14,267 bases of DNA. It comes from Bdellovibrionales bacterium (GTDB lineage Bacteria > Myxococcota > XYA12-FULL-58-9 > SYDY01). The DNA is taken from the NCBI GenBank assembly GCA_005801425.1, contig SYDY01000092.1, positions 1 through 14,267 of the forward strand, read 5' to 3'. The first letter of the stretch is position 1, and every line of letters begins with the position of its first letter. Shown one piece after another: positions 1 through 7,632 of the stretch. The notes under the pieces are model-generated. The model was not told where the DNA came from and made no database searches. It saw only the letters and a program-made list of their open reading frames with translations. A program made the translations under genes and the position numbers.

Positions 1-942
1 AACATGGAATGCAATGAGTCTACCTAGTGTGATGCATCGGGGTTGCAATGCATCGGGAACATACTGTTGGGCATTTTGAAGCGTATTGAAGATACGTGTT
101 TTTGTCTTTGGGATTTCGATATTTTCAATAAGGCTTGTCAGACGTTCGATGGGGAACTCAGCCAGCGTAGGCAATGCGGCATTGAATTCACCAGGATACT
201 GTCGGATTTCGTCATGGATGGATTCCCCTTGCCGCATGACAAAATACAACCGCTTATCGCTGCCTTTCCAATCGGAAGCCCAATGGATAGGTCGCCAATG
301 CCACGCAGAATACCAGCTCGCTTCATCTTCGACGTTGAGTTTGCAGCGTTTTGTTTTGGGCAATGGATCCGCTGTATTGGGTATTGGGCTGCTTAGCGCA
401 AATGTACTTTCGGGATACAGCGCGGAAAAAGCACGTGCGTACAAAATGCGAAGTTTGGACTTTTCACTGGGTTTTGCGGGATTTGCGACAACACGATGGG
501 CATCATCAAGAAGTAGGGTTTGGGGATTCCCAGGCAAAAGGTCGATGTATTCACATACAGTCGTCATGATGTCGCGACCGCTAAGCGATGGTAGTGCAGC
601 AATACTTACGACTTCACATGCCCGCGGGTGGCCCATGTACCAGTCGACACGCAGTTGTGCGAATGGTTTTTTGTCTGTTTTCTTTTGACGAAATTCGATG
701 TTTTGATGAACAAAATCTTCTGTTGGTTTTTGTCCGCGTGGGAGATCCAAAACGCCAACAAGATGGGGTGTCCAATCCTCAAGCCTAAATGTTTCTGAAA
801 TAAAAACCGCTTCGTCTTTTTTGCCATGAAGTGCGTGGGGTGAGGCTTGGATGTGGATCGACGATCCATTCGCAAGCACAACGTCGCTTGCATATTTTTC
901 TAGCGGTCGAATGGGATGCATAAACGAAGTCATATTATTCAT
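1..942 (-). CDS. Hypothetical protein, partial (C-terminus beyond left edge)
   Basis: This frame stays open for 314 codons from the ATG at 942 to the window edge, so the C-terminus is missing. In-frame ATGs at 951 and 933 are alternative starts, and none has a convincing Shine-Dalgarno sequence. The product looks soluble: there is no signal peptide or membrane segment. I do not recognise a family. Visible traits are a tryptophan-rich stretch at residues 210-225 (W210, W214, W216, W221, W225), a basic patch at 85-93, and a hydrophobic LLLDDAH segment near 143-149. It is divergent from the calpain-like gene across 117 bases, so the two could share control, but nothing shows a functional link. 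The long uninterrupted frame with balanced amino-acid use is the main reason to call it real; overlapping plus-strand frames of up to 200 codons have poor composition and are taken as antisense shadows. Function unknown. Confidence 0.7.
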   Translation of the reverse strand, partial: MNNMTSFMHPIRPLEKYASDVVLANGSSIHIQASPHALHGKKDEAVFISETFRLEDWTPHLVGVLDLPRGQKPTEDFVHQNIEFRQKKTDKKPFAQLRVDWYMGHPRACEVVSIAALPSLSGRDIMTTVCEYIDLLPGNPQTLLLDDAHRVVANPAKPSEKSKLRILYARAFSALYPESTFALSSPIPNTADPLPKTKRCKLNVEDEASWYSAWHWRPIHWASDWKGSDKRLYFVMRQGESIHDEIRQYPGEFNAALPTLAEFPIERLTSLIENIEIPKTKTRIFNTLQNAQQYVPDALQPRCITLGRLIAFHV

Positions 943-969
943 TCCGGGCATTAACAAGAACCATGGCCC

Positions 970-998
970 ATAAAAAAAGTATTGATGCGATGTGTCAG
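970..998 (-). promoter_or_regulatory. Candidate sigma-70-type promoter for the partial gene
   Basis: Read on the minus strand, CTGACA (998-993) and TTTTAT (975-970) are 17 bases apart and lie upstream of the starts at 951/942. The -35 matches TTGACA in five of six positions; the -10 is weak. Judged by eye only. Confidence 0.22.
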
Positions 999-1059
999 TT
1001 TGTGTTTGACTGGTCTTGGGACCCATCATTGAGCCGCTCTCCCTGGGGAGGGATGTCTG

Positions 1060-1854
1060 ATGGCACGGGTTTCACAGTCAGCACAACGTTCTTTTGCACC
1101 ACTACCCGAACATCGTCGTAGCGCCATTCGGCAAAAACTTAACGGAAAATTGTTCCTCAAGGGTGGGCCTAAAATCTCCGATATATGCCAAGGCGCAGTG
1201 GGGGACTGCTTTGTGCTTGCTGGGCTTGCAGCACTTGCCCACACGCGTCCCCGGGTGATCAAAAAACATATCACCGCCGACTGCCATGGGGATGTTCATG
1301 TTCGCATGGCGCGTGGCATTCAGATTGTTCCCCCACGAGAAATGTTCGTGGATCGAAAAACCCATGAGCCTCTTTACGCATACCCTGTGGGTGGCGCTAC
1401 GTGGGTTGTGCTCATGGAAAATGCCATGGCCATGCAAGCAGGGGGGTTTGCGGTGCTCGACAAAGGGGGGCGTCCAGGCGATGCCGTCGAAACACTTACG
1501 GGGTTTAAATCCGTGCGCCGCAAAGTTTCATCGGACGCCGATTTTGCGCGCATGGTCGATGCGTTGCTGAAAGAAATACCATGTACCGCAGAAACGTGGC
1601 CCGAAGCATCTCGGGTTGATGGCACGTGTTTTCGTCTTGATCATGCGTATACCGTTTTAGGAGCAGGGCAAAGCATCGCATTGGATCCGTCAAGTGGTTA
1701 TGTGGATGTTCTTGATCCGTTTGGATCGTGCGATGATCGGCCGCAAACCCATCCCGGATCGGCATTTGGTTTATCCGAACATGGGCATCATCGTGTGCCG
1801 TGGAATGATTTTAAAAAATATTTTTTGGCGTATACGACCAATAGGCCGGTGTAG
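1060..1854 (+). CDS. Calpain-like (peptidase C2 type) cysteine protease, catalytic core only
   Basis: The 264-residue product carries the calpain active-site signature DICQGAVGDCFVLAGLAALA, with oxyanion-hole Q44 and nucleophile C50 six residues apart as in calpains. W115 starts WVVLMENAMA, the counterpart of the calpain WPALLEKAYA-type helix. The catalytic histidine is H195 (DHAYTVLG). Exactly 24 residues later, the calpain spacing from His to Asn, the sequence reads VLDPFG where calpains have RNPWG, so the third catalytic residue appears to be D219 instead of Asn. There is no signal peptide, EF-hand or C2 domain, so it is a minimal, presumably cytoplasmic protease core. GGGAGG at 1046-1051 sits about 8 bases before the ATG and supports this start. 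It is divergent from the partial gene at 942 and followed by a 187-base gap. Whether it is active, and on what substrate, cannot be read from the sequence. Confidence 0.85.
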   Translation: MARVSQSAQRSFAPLPEHRRSAIRQKLNGKLFLKGGPKISDICQGAVGDCFVLAGLAALAHTRPRVIKKHITADCHGDVHVRMARGIQIVPPREMFVDRKTHEPLYAYPVGGATWVVLMENAMAMQAGGFAVLDKGGRPGDAVETLTGFKSVRRKVSSDADFARMVDALLKEIPCTAETWPEASRVDGTCFRLDHAYTVLGAGQSIALDPSSGYVDVLDPFGSCDDRPQTHPGSAFGLSEHGHHRVPWNDFKKYFLAYTTNRPV

Positions 1855-1953
1855 GAAAATCCAGCAAAATAAAGTGCACATTTTTGCATTCAAGCAATTC
1901 TAACAACCGTGCGCGTCACGTGGCTTTTGTGGAAGGCGGGAGGAAACTGCACA

Positions 1954-2016
1954 CGGATGGCGAGACGGGCAAATATAAGATACGGTAGACATGAGACTGT
2001 CTTCTCTTGCCATCCG
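1954..2016 (+). promoter_or_regulatory. Long-loop inverted repeat upstream of the hydrolase-like gene
   Basis: CGGATGGC (1954-1961) is the exact reverse complement of GCCATCCG (2009-2016). The pairing extends inward by four more pairs, one of them G-U (1962-1965 with 2005-2008), enclosing about 39 bases. The 3' arm ends 25 bases before the ATG at 2042, so in mRNA it would form a leader stem. I could not match it to a known riboswitch class. It may instead be a DNA dyad or chance. Confidence 0.35.
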
Positions 2017-2041
2017 AATTTCTGATCTTTAGAACGATGTG

Positions 2042-3235
2042 ATGACATCCGCAGAACGTGTATTTCTCTCAGGCGTGTCGAGAAGCGTTTCATCTTTGGA
2101 AGAGATGGATTTTGGCGATGCATGCCTCAGAACGACGACGTCCAAAGATCCATTTGCACGTGTGGAAATCTCTGTCATTGAAACCGAAGAAGACAAAGCT
2201 GCATTTGGCACCAGTGCACAAGTGCATCAAGCATATGAAGCCTTGCGTTCTGCCATTGGCGAAATCAAAAGGGTGCCCCGACTCGAATTTGTGGATACGC
2301 TCGAAAACCCAGTGTTGGAAGATGTGCGTACTGCGCTCGCCGAAATTCCAGCGTTCACCGATGAAGTGCAGGCGATTCGTACCATCGTTGCATTATGGGA
2401 AAAGCACAGCAAACAGCCTTTGCTTGATCCTACGGTGAAACCAAAAATCCGAACACCTGAACTATTTTCGGCGTTCAAATTGTGCCAGATGATTCAGCAC
2501 AATCGAACTGTGAACCAACTTTCTGAAGGGTTTTCGACGGCAGAGGCCGTACAGTTGGGGGGGCGCCAGATAGAAGCCCGGAATGTTTTTTACCAACGCT
2601 GGTCGCCTCTTGGTTTATTTGAAAATGAAACGGTGTTGATTGTGCCGGGTGAACAAGAAACAGGACGTAGTGTGTCGGCGATGGCGGCATATCTTAGTGG
2701 TAAGGGCTATTTTGTGGTTGTCATCGATCATCAAGCGGCGGGGCAAACAGGTCGTGGTGATGGAACGATTGATTCTGGAATGGGTCTTGCGCGTGATATT
2801 GCTGCCGTAGCGCATCATGCACTTCGGTTTCCAACGGTCAAATTCTCGTTGGTCGGTTCTGGCATGTGTGGGGCTGCAACGTTTGCATTGATGGTGCTTA
2901 AAAAAACGGATCAGTTGCCGAAAGAATTGGATTTCCCTAAACCACAACGTGTGGTTCTTCTTGCACCATTTTTTGATATGGCGCCTGGTGCATTGAATCG
3001 CGTGATCAAATTTGTGAGCAAAATACCGTTTTTGAATCGTATCAGCATGCCAAATTTAGGTATACCTATTTCTGCCTTGGTAACGGCCATCGAGGATTTT
3101 GCATATACACAGAATATTGCGCTGCATCATCAATTGAAAATGCCAGAAATGCGTACAATCCGTGGTACAGGCGATGTGCTTGCGTCCGATGCCGAGGCTC
3201 AAAATGTGATCAATGATGTCTTGTTGGCTCTTTGA
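2042..3235 (+). CDS. Alpha/beta-hydrolase-fold protein, probably non-catalytic
   Basis: This protein has 397 residues from the ATG at 2042; a GTG at 2039 is possible and neither start has a clear Shine-Dalgarno site. Residues up to about 195 are a polar region I do not recognise. From about 196 the pattern fits an alpha/beta-hydrolase: a strand TVLIVPG, then YFVVVIDHQAAGQTG (like the VxxPDxRGxGxS segment), then the nucleophile-elbow region SLVGSGMCGAATFALMVL, where active relatives read LVGHSMGG. Aligning the elbows puts glycine (about G274) at the serine position, with serine only one position earlier. The usual late Asp appears as RGTGDV, but I see no histidine after it near the C-terminus. 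This suggests a pseudo-hydrolase, perhaps binding rather than cleaving a ligand. Intracellular polyester depolymerases or lipases are the likely relatives by fold. No signal peptide. It converges with fabI 52 bases downstream. Confidence 0.7.
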   Translation: MTSAERVFLSGVSRSVSSLEEMDFGDACLRTTTSKDPFARVEISVIETEEDKAAFGTSAQVHQAYEALRSAIGEIKRVPRLEFVDTLENPVLEDVRTALAEIPAFTDEVQAIRTIVALWEKHSKQPLLDPTVKPKIRTPELFSAFKLCQMIQHNRTVNQLSEGFSTAEAVQLGGRQIEARNVFYQRWSPLGLFENETVLIVPGEQETGRSVSAMAAYLSGKGYFVVVIDHQAAGQTGRGDGTIDSGMGLARDIAAVAHHALRFPTVKFSLVGSGMCGAATFALMVLKKTDQLPKELDFPKPQRVVLLAPFFDMAPGALNRVIKFVSKIPFLNRISMPNLGIPISALVTAIEDFAYTQNIALHHQLKMPEMRTIRGTGDVLASDAEAQNVINDVLLAL

Positions 3236-3287
3236 TAAGAGCAAATGCACCTGCGCCAAAATTTAATCGACGAAATTTAAAACCGGT

Positions 3288-4061
3288 CTATCGCAATTCC
3301 GCCATTGCCAAAATTGAATAGCCTGCATCAACGAACATCACCTGGCCTGTGATATTGCGCGCGAGATCCGAGGCAAGAAAAGCGGCCAAGTTGCCCACGT
3401 CGTCTTGATTGACGCATCGGCGCATGGGGGCCACGGCTTCATACACGCGCATCATGTCGTCAAAGCCTGCTATTTGCGAGGCGGCGAGGGTTTTGATGGG
3501 GCCTGCACTGATGGCGTTGACACGGATCCCGCGTTGCCCCACGTCGGCTGCAAGCTCACGTACGGTGGCTTCTAATGCGGCTTTGGCGATACCCATCAGT
3601 TTGTAGTTTGCACACACCCGCTGACCTCCCAAATAGGTCATGGTCATCACCGAGGCCTCAGGACTCATTTTAGGAAGGGCTGCACGAAGGAGTGGAATGA
3701 GCGAATAGGCCGATGGCACCAAGGCTGCGGTAAATTCTTCGGCGGTGATATCGCGAACGGGCTTGGCAAACGTTGTCGGATCCGCGTAGGCGATGGAGTG
3801 TACCAGGATGTCGATGGGGTGCTGTATCCCCCCAAAAAAGGCTTCAAGCTCTTCAGGATTGGCGACGTCGCAGCGTTCATAGTGGGCCACGGGGATCTCG
3901 CCACTCTTCACGAGCTGCAAAATACGGCTCTTAAAACGTTGCTGATAACCGAGGGTGATGCTGGCTCCCGCGTCGTGTAATTTTCTTGCAATGGCCCACG
4001 CAATGGAAGCTTCGCTGGCGACGCCAAAGATCAAGGCATGTTTCCCTTGTAGATTGAGCAT
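3288..4061 (-). CDS. fabI: Enoyl-[acyl-carrier-protein] reductase, NADH type (FabI)
   Basis: FabI catalyses the last reduction of each fatty-acid elongation cycle (trans-2-enoyl-ACP to acyl-ACP) in the cytoplasm. The 257-residue product has the normal family length and the atypical short-chain dehydrogenase signature: GVASEASIAWAIA at 13-25 for the dinucleotide, CDV at 64-66, LVHSIAYA at 86-93, and catalytic Y143, Y153 and K160 in YLGGQRVCANYKLMGIAKAALEA, equivalent to Y146, Y156 and K163 of the E. coli enzyme. VNAISAGPIKTLAAS at 181-195 is the near-invariant substrate-loop region. The start ATG at 4061 is chosen because MLNLQGK aligns with the family N-terminus. An in-frame ATG at 4073 adds four residues; a longer upstream extension lacks homology. 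No good Shine-Dalgarno is visible. It is divergent from the PP2C gene over 61 bases that contain repeated GCGTGG motifs. Confidence 0.96.
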   Translation of the reverse strand: MLNLQGKHALIFGVASEASIAWAIARKLHDAGASITLGYQQRFKSRILQLVKSGEIPVAHYERCDVANPEELEAFFGGIQHPIDILVHSIAYADPTTFAKPVRDITAEEFTAALVPSAYSLIPLLRAALPKMSPEASVMTMTYLGGQRVCANYKLMGIAKAALEATVRELAADVGQRGIRVNAISAGPIKTLAASQIAGFDDMMRVYEAVAPMRRCVNQDDVGNLAAFLASDLARNITGQVMFVDAGYSILAMAELR

Positions 4062-4063
4062 GG

Positions 4064-4095
4064 AGCGTGGCATAGCGTGGACAAATACCCCACGC
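4064..4095. promoter_or_regulatory. Possible operator: three GCGTGG half-sites between fabI and PP2C
   Basis: AGCGTGG occurs twice as a direct repeat (4064-4070 and 4074-4080), exactly 10 bases apart or about one helical turn. CCACGC (4090-4095) is the inverted third copy, forming a dyad with the middle site around a 9-base spacer. All three lie in the divergent region just upstream of fabI. This could be a regulator site; the identity of any regulator is unknown. Confidence 0.3.
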
Positions 4096-4122
4096 AAGAG
4101 CGCGCTTTGTAGAAAGGGTGGC

Positions 4123-4887
4123 ATGGTGAACGTCACTGCATTTGGCCTATCGGACGTGGGACGTGTTCGCGAAGACAACGAAGACACGATTGTTGTTGAT
4201 GGCGATCACGGCTTCTATTTGGTCGCCGATGGCATGGGTGGACACCTCGGCGGAAAAACGGCGTCGCTCTTGGCTGCCAACACGGTTCATAACCTGACGA
4301 AAGAAATGATGCTGCAAGGCCGCTTGGATGCCGAGGCAGGGCAGGTACGATCTCAGGGAGCTCTGGCGTTTGCTGTGGCCCAGGCTGTGCGCGAAGCCTC
4401 AGGCGCCGTGTATCATATGGCCCAGCGTCACCTGCATTTGCGCCGCATGGGAACCACACTGACCTGTGTTTGCATTGAAAATGACTATGCCGTTGTCGCC
4501 CATGTGGGTGATTCTCGCTGTTACGTGTGGCGTGATCAGACACTTTCGCAACTAACTTCCGATCACTCCTATGTGAACGAGCAGATCCAAGCCGGGCTTC
4601 TTGCACGCGATGATGCGCGGGTTCATCAATATCGCAATATCATCACGCGGTCGGTAGGGATTGAGCCGAATATTTTGGTGGACGTTCATGGGGTTGATCT
4701 TGAACCAGGCGATTGTCTTGTGTTGTGCAGCGACGGACTCTCCAATATGGTCGACGATGCAATGATCAGTGACGTTTTGGTCTCCGAAAACAATCCCGAA
4801 GAGGTCTGTGAGCAGCTCTTAGAGATGGCACTCCGCCTGGGTGGCACGGATAATGTCAGCGTCATATGTATAATGACTGATCGGTAG
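4123..4887 (+). CDS. PP2C-family serine/threonine protein phosphatase
   Basis: This metal-dependent phosphatase removes phosphate from Ser/Thr of proteins, usually opposing Hanks-type kinases. The 254-residue protein is a single PP2C domain, typical of bacterial PrpC/Stp enzymes. All signature motifs are present: the N-terminal DVGRVREDNED (11-21), DGMGG (36-40), GDSR (129-132), SDGL (203-206) and GGTDNVS (240-246), including metal-binding aspartates D36, D204 and D243. There is no transmembrane segment, so it is cytoplasmic. The ATG at 4123 is chosen because MVNVTAFGLSDVGRVR starts the domain correctly and AAAGGG lies just upstream; an upstream extension of the frame runs antisense through fabI. 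No partner kinase lies in the window. It heads the plus-strand run, 63 bases before the M23 peptidase, which hints at a link to cell-wall control, although that is inference. Confidence 0.94.
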   Translation: MVNVTAFGLSDVGRVREDNEDTIVVDGDHGFYLVADGMGGHLGGKTASLLAANTVHNLTKEMMLQGRLDAEAGQVRSQGALAFAVAQAVREASGAVYHMAQRHLHLRRMGTTLTCVCIENDYAVVAHVGDSRCYVWRDQTLSQLTSDHSYVNEQIQAGLLARDDARVHQYRNIITRSVGIEPNILVDVHGVDLEPGDCLVLCSDGLSNMVDDAMISDVLVSENNPEEVCEQLLEMALRLGGTDNVSVICIMTDR

Positions 4888-4950
4888 GGAAATAGTGGCA
4901 GGGCGCAGGTAGGGGCGCAGCTTGCCGCGACTTTTAAAAGTGAGGTACCG

Positions 4951-5865
4951 ATGTCGAAGCCCTCGTATACTCTTCTTGTTGTGTCTGCCCGATCTGGAAA
5001 AATGAAGCGCATCACGTTATCGGTCAAGCGTGCCCGTGTGTTGGCGTCTTTGCTGTTGTTTGTGCTGATTGGATCCATCGCGGGGGCTTTGACGTTGCCA
5101 GAGGATGACGATGCACTCAAAGATGAAAACTTCACGTTGCGTGCCCGGCTTGTCATTTTAGAAAACGAATTGGGTCGCATCGATCGCAATTTGCAAAATA
5201 TCGAAACCTACACACAAAAAGTGCGTGCGATCACCATGTTGAGCGATCCACAACGCAATTTGGCCATGGGTCCCGTGGGGAAACAGCAGCAGGTGATTTA
5301 TGCAACCGACGAACGCATTGATGCGGAAGACGAACGCATGGATTCAAAACTTACGTTGCGCATGCTTGAAGCCAAAGCGGTGGATATCGAGCGCAAAATG
5401 GAAACAGAGACCGATTCACTTCACAGGCTTCATCAGTATGTTGAAGCCAATGCGCCGCTGTTGCCATCTACGCCGTCCATACGTCCCATTCAATCCAAAT
5501 TGCTTACAAGTGGTTTTGGAAAACGTGTGGATCCGTACACCCATCGTGACGTGATGCACAAAGGTGTTGATATCGCCGCAGAACAAGGATCACCGGTGAG
5601 TGCACCCGCAGATGGCATGGTGTTGTATGCAGGGCATGCAGGACCTGAGCATGGCAAAGAAATGGTGATAGATCATGGGTTTGGAACGCAAACCCATTAT
5701 GCCCATTTATCGGCGTTTGATGCGAAAGTGGGGCAAATGGTCAAACGTGGCGATGTGATCGCGCGTGTGGGAAATACGGGTCGTACCACCGGAAGTCATT
5801 TGCATTACGAAGTGCGTCAAAATGGGATCCCACAAGATCCTATGCGGTACATGCTCGACTTTTAA
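4951..5865 (+). CDS. Membrane-anchored M23 (LytM-type) metallopeptidase
   Basis: This is a murein endopeptidase-family protein of 304 residues. It has a short basic cytoplasmic N-terminus, one transmembrane helix (about 29-49, VLASLLLFVLIGSIAGALTL), a charged coiled-coil region (about 53-95 and 130-165), and a C-terminal M23 domain (about 184-300). The zinc site is complete: H203 and D207 in HKGVD, and H285 in HLH. The catalytic-type histidines H252 (THYAHL) and H283 are also present, so it should be an active peptidase and not an EnvC/NlpD-like degenerate activator. GNTGRTTGSHLHYEV is the classic family motif. TGAGG about 5 bases upstream of the ATG supports the start. The architecture (TM, coiled coil, M23) matches enzymes that cut peptidoglycan cross-links during growth or division, consistent with divIVA and maf further along the same strand. 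Confidence 0.93.
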   Translation: MSKPSYTLLVVSARSGKMKRITLSVKRARVLASLLLFVLIGSIAGALTLPEDDDALKDENFTLRARLVILENELGRIDRNLQNIETYTQKVRAITMLSDPQRNLAMGPVGKQQQVIYATDERIDAEDERMDSKLTLRMLEAKAVDIERKMETETDSLHRLHQYVEANAPLLPSTPSIRPIQSKLLTSGFGKRVDPYTHRDVMHKGVDIAAEQGSPVSAPADGMVLYAGHAGPEHGKEMVIDHGFGTQTHYAHLSAFDAKVGQMVKRGDVIARVGNTGRTTGSHLHYEVRQNGIPQDPMRYMLDF

Positions 5866-5930
5866 GCCTATCTAAAACGATTTACTTCCTTTAGTTGGGT
5901 ATTCTCCGCGCGCCGTGTTGGAGACCCACA

Positions 5931-7622
5931 ATGGGAACACCATTTGCGCCTGTGACAGCATCGCAGCAACCACCGCGCTACCCTATACCTTCAATTTTAA
6001 TACACACTGTGCTCTCTCATTCTGATTATTATTCCGACACGTTTGCAGGCGGTAATACAGATGGCGCATCTCGCTGCCCACACTTGGCAGCCTTGTATGG
6101 AAACAAACCGGTCGATCGCGATGTGCAAGTGACAGAAGTGCATACCGACAGCATGCTTGAAACGATCCGCAATGGCGTTGCAAGGCTGTTTTATGGTGCG
6201 ATGAATTGGTTTTGGCCTGAACCCAATCCCGCCATCCCTGTGGTGCATCTTGATGTTTCGCATATGGGTGCATTGCATGCCATGGGCCCTGAGCAGTTGA
6301 TGCATCGTTTGGCGATACAAAGTAATGAACTTGTGGTGAAATTCCAAATCGGTACCAAATGGATCACGGTTGTGAAAGGGCGCGATACAGCACGCGAACT
6401 TCTTAATCTGTCAGCCCATCAAATAGGCCGTGGCGATGCATTTGCAGCATTCACGGCACTTATTGGTCCCGTATTTTTTAGCAAGGATAACGATCGGGTG
6501 ATCCCTGATCGAAATCGATTCAAAATCTCCGTCCAGCGAAGCGAAATCAATTTTCAGAGAATACAACTCCATGCACACGCCATCATCGCATCGCTCAAGG
6601 CACAAGGTGAACACCCCGATTTCATGGCGCTGGTTGTGCAATATACCATGGGTGCCATTGCTAAATGTTTTGTAGGCATCAAAGATACGGATAAAATCCC
6701 CAGCGACGCGTTTTTAATTTTTCTTGAAGCAGGAAAACAGATCACCCATGCCAGTATTGATCCTGTGAGTGTTCTTACAACGCCCATGGTGCGCGCCGAT
6801 TTTCGTGACATCAAATTGCGGATGGATGCCCTATTCGATCAAATCATACGGGATCATCTTGATGCAATTTGCGAAGGCGATAACTACATTTGGGATCTTG
6901 CGGTTTCACGGGCCGAACAGTTGCGTCCTGGGGAGAGATTTTTTCACATCAAGGCGTACGATGCCAAGGACCAAGACAGCGTATTTATTCGTACATTGAT
7001 CGCAACCGATCGTTGGGTGCGCGAAACAGGACCCACCACACTTTTTGCAAGCATGAACATCAGCCGTTCTCTTTATTTTATGCTCGAAATGCTGAATGCA
7101 AATCCTGATATTTGGAACAATATCTGCAACGAAGTGCACACGGCTGGGACTGTCGCATGCGTCAAAGATATCAAAGACACGCAGATGCCTTTTCTCAATG
7201 CGACTGTGTTGGAGGCGTTGTGGCATCTCACGCCCATCCCCATGATGCCGCGGGAGATCTTGCAAGACGTCGATATTGTATTGCCCATGGTCAGCGGCGA
7301 TGTTCCCGCCCATTTTCGGCGTGGCGATATGCTTCTGTTGATGTTTAAAGAGCTTCAGGGTGGCGCACTTACCACTGGGTTTGATCCTAGCGCGTGGTTA
7401 AATGGGAGCAAGTTACGGGATCTGTGGGCATTTGGGCAAGGGGCCCGTGCGTGTCCTGCCAAACCTTTTGCCATTCAAGTGATGAAGCAATTCTTACTGG
7501 AAATGGTCCAGCAAGGCGTTAGAATTGCTCCTGCGGTGCCGGCGACGTACACCACAGGATTTGGGGGTGTGGGTCCTAAGTATGATCCTACCGCTCCCAT
7601 TCCGGCTGTGATAAACGCCTAA
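5931..7622 (+). CDS. Cytochrome P450-like protein with ExxW in place of ExxR
   Basis: From the ATG at 5931 the product has 563 residues; TTGGAG 7 bases upstream supports this start over a TTG at 5895. The heme-binding loop FGQGARACPA (about 501-510, ligand C508) fits the P450 cysteine signature. Eighty residues before the cysteine, VLEALWHLTPIPMMPRE matches the K-helix pattern (ExxRxxPPxPxxxR) except that the Arg is Trp: E428-A-L-W431, with the later PxxxPR arginine kept (about R441). The preceding helix around 366-390 (TGPTTLFASMN, then SLYFMLEMLNANPDIW) resembles an I-helix. The first 90 or so residues are extra compared with a usual 400-residue soluble bacterial P450. No membrane anchor or fused reductase is seen. 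It would be a heme monooxygenase or a derived protein; substrate unknown. It lies 65 bases after the M23 gene and 10 bases before maf, so it is probably co-transcribed. Confidence 0.8.
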   Translation: MGTPFAPVTASQQPPRYPIPSILIHTVLSHSDYYSDTFAGGNTDGASRCPHLAALYGNKPVDRDVQVTEVHTDSMLETIRNGVARLFYGAMNWFWPEPNPAIPVVHLDVSHMGALHAMGPEQLMHRLAIQSNELVVKFQIGTKWITVVKGRDTARELLNLSAHQIGRGDAFAAFTALIGPVFFSKDNDRVIPDRNRFKISVQRSEINFQRIQLHAHAIIASLKAQGEHPDFMALVVQYTMGAIAKCFVGIKDTDKIPSDAFLIFLEAGKQITHASIDPVSVLTTPMVRADFRDIKLRMDALFDQIIRDHLDAICEGDNYIWDLAVSRAEQLRPGERFFHIKAYDAKDQDSVFIRTLIATDRWVRETGPTTLFASMNISRSLYFMLEMLNANPDIWNNICNEVHTAGTVACVKDIKDTQMPFLNATVLEALWHLTPIPMMPREILQDVDIVLPMVSGDVPAHFRRGDMLLLMFKELQGGALTTGFDPSAWLNGSKLRDLWAFGQGARACPAKPFAIQVMKQFLLEMVQQGVRIAPAVPATYTTGFGGVGPKYDPTAPIPAVINA

Positions 7623-7632
7623 GATCTTCTTT

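Noticed and set aside
86-688. A 200-codon plus-strand open frame
   Set aside because: It lies antisense to a 314-codon frame that is open to the window edge; its translation is Ser/Arg/Cys-rich with no recognisable motif and no ribosome site.
3236-3287. AAATTT repeats between the convergent hydrolase-like gene and fabI as a bidirectional terminator
   Set aside because: The arms are short and AT-only with no GC-rich stem or clear T-run.
3288-4061. Alanine (A91) at the FabI position of E. coli G93 as a sign of triclosan resistance
   Set aside because: Alanine is the normal residue in many FabI proteins, such as those of Bacillus and Staphylococcus, so no conclusion follows.
3955-4122. N-terminal extension of the PP2C gene by 56 residues
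   Set aside because: It is antisense to the fabI N-terminus, and the PP2C domain starts normally at 4123 with a ribosome site.
4062-4187. N-terminal extension of fabI by up to 42 residues
   Set aside because: The extension overlaps the PP2C start region, has no family homology, and FabI proteins begin at MLNLQGK-like sequence.
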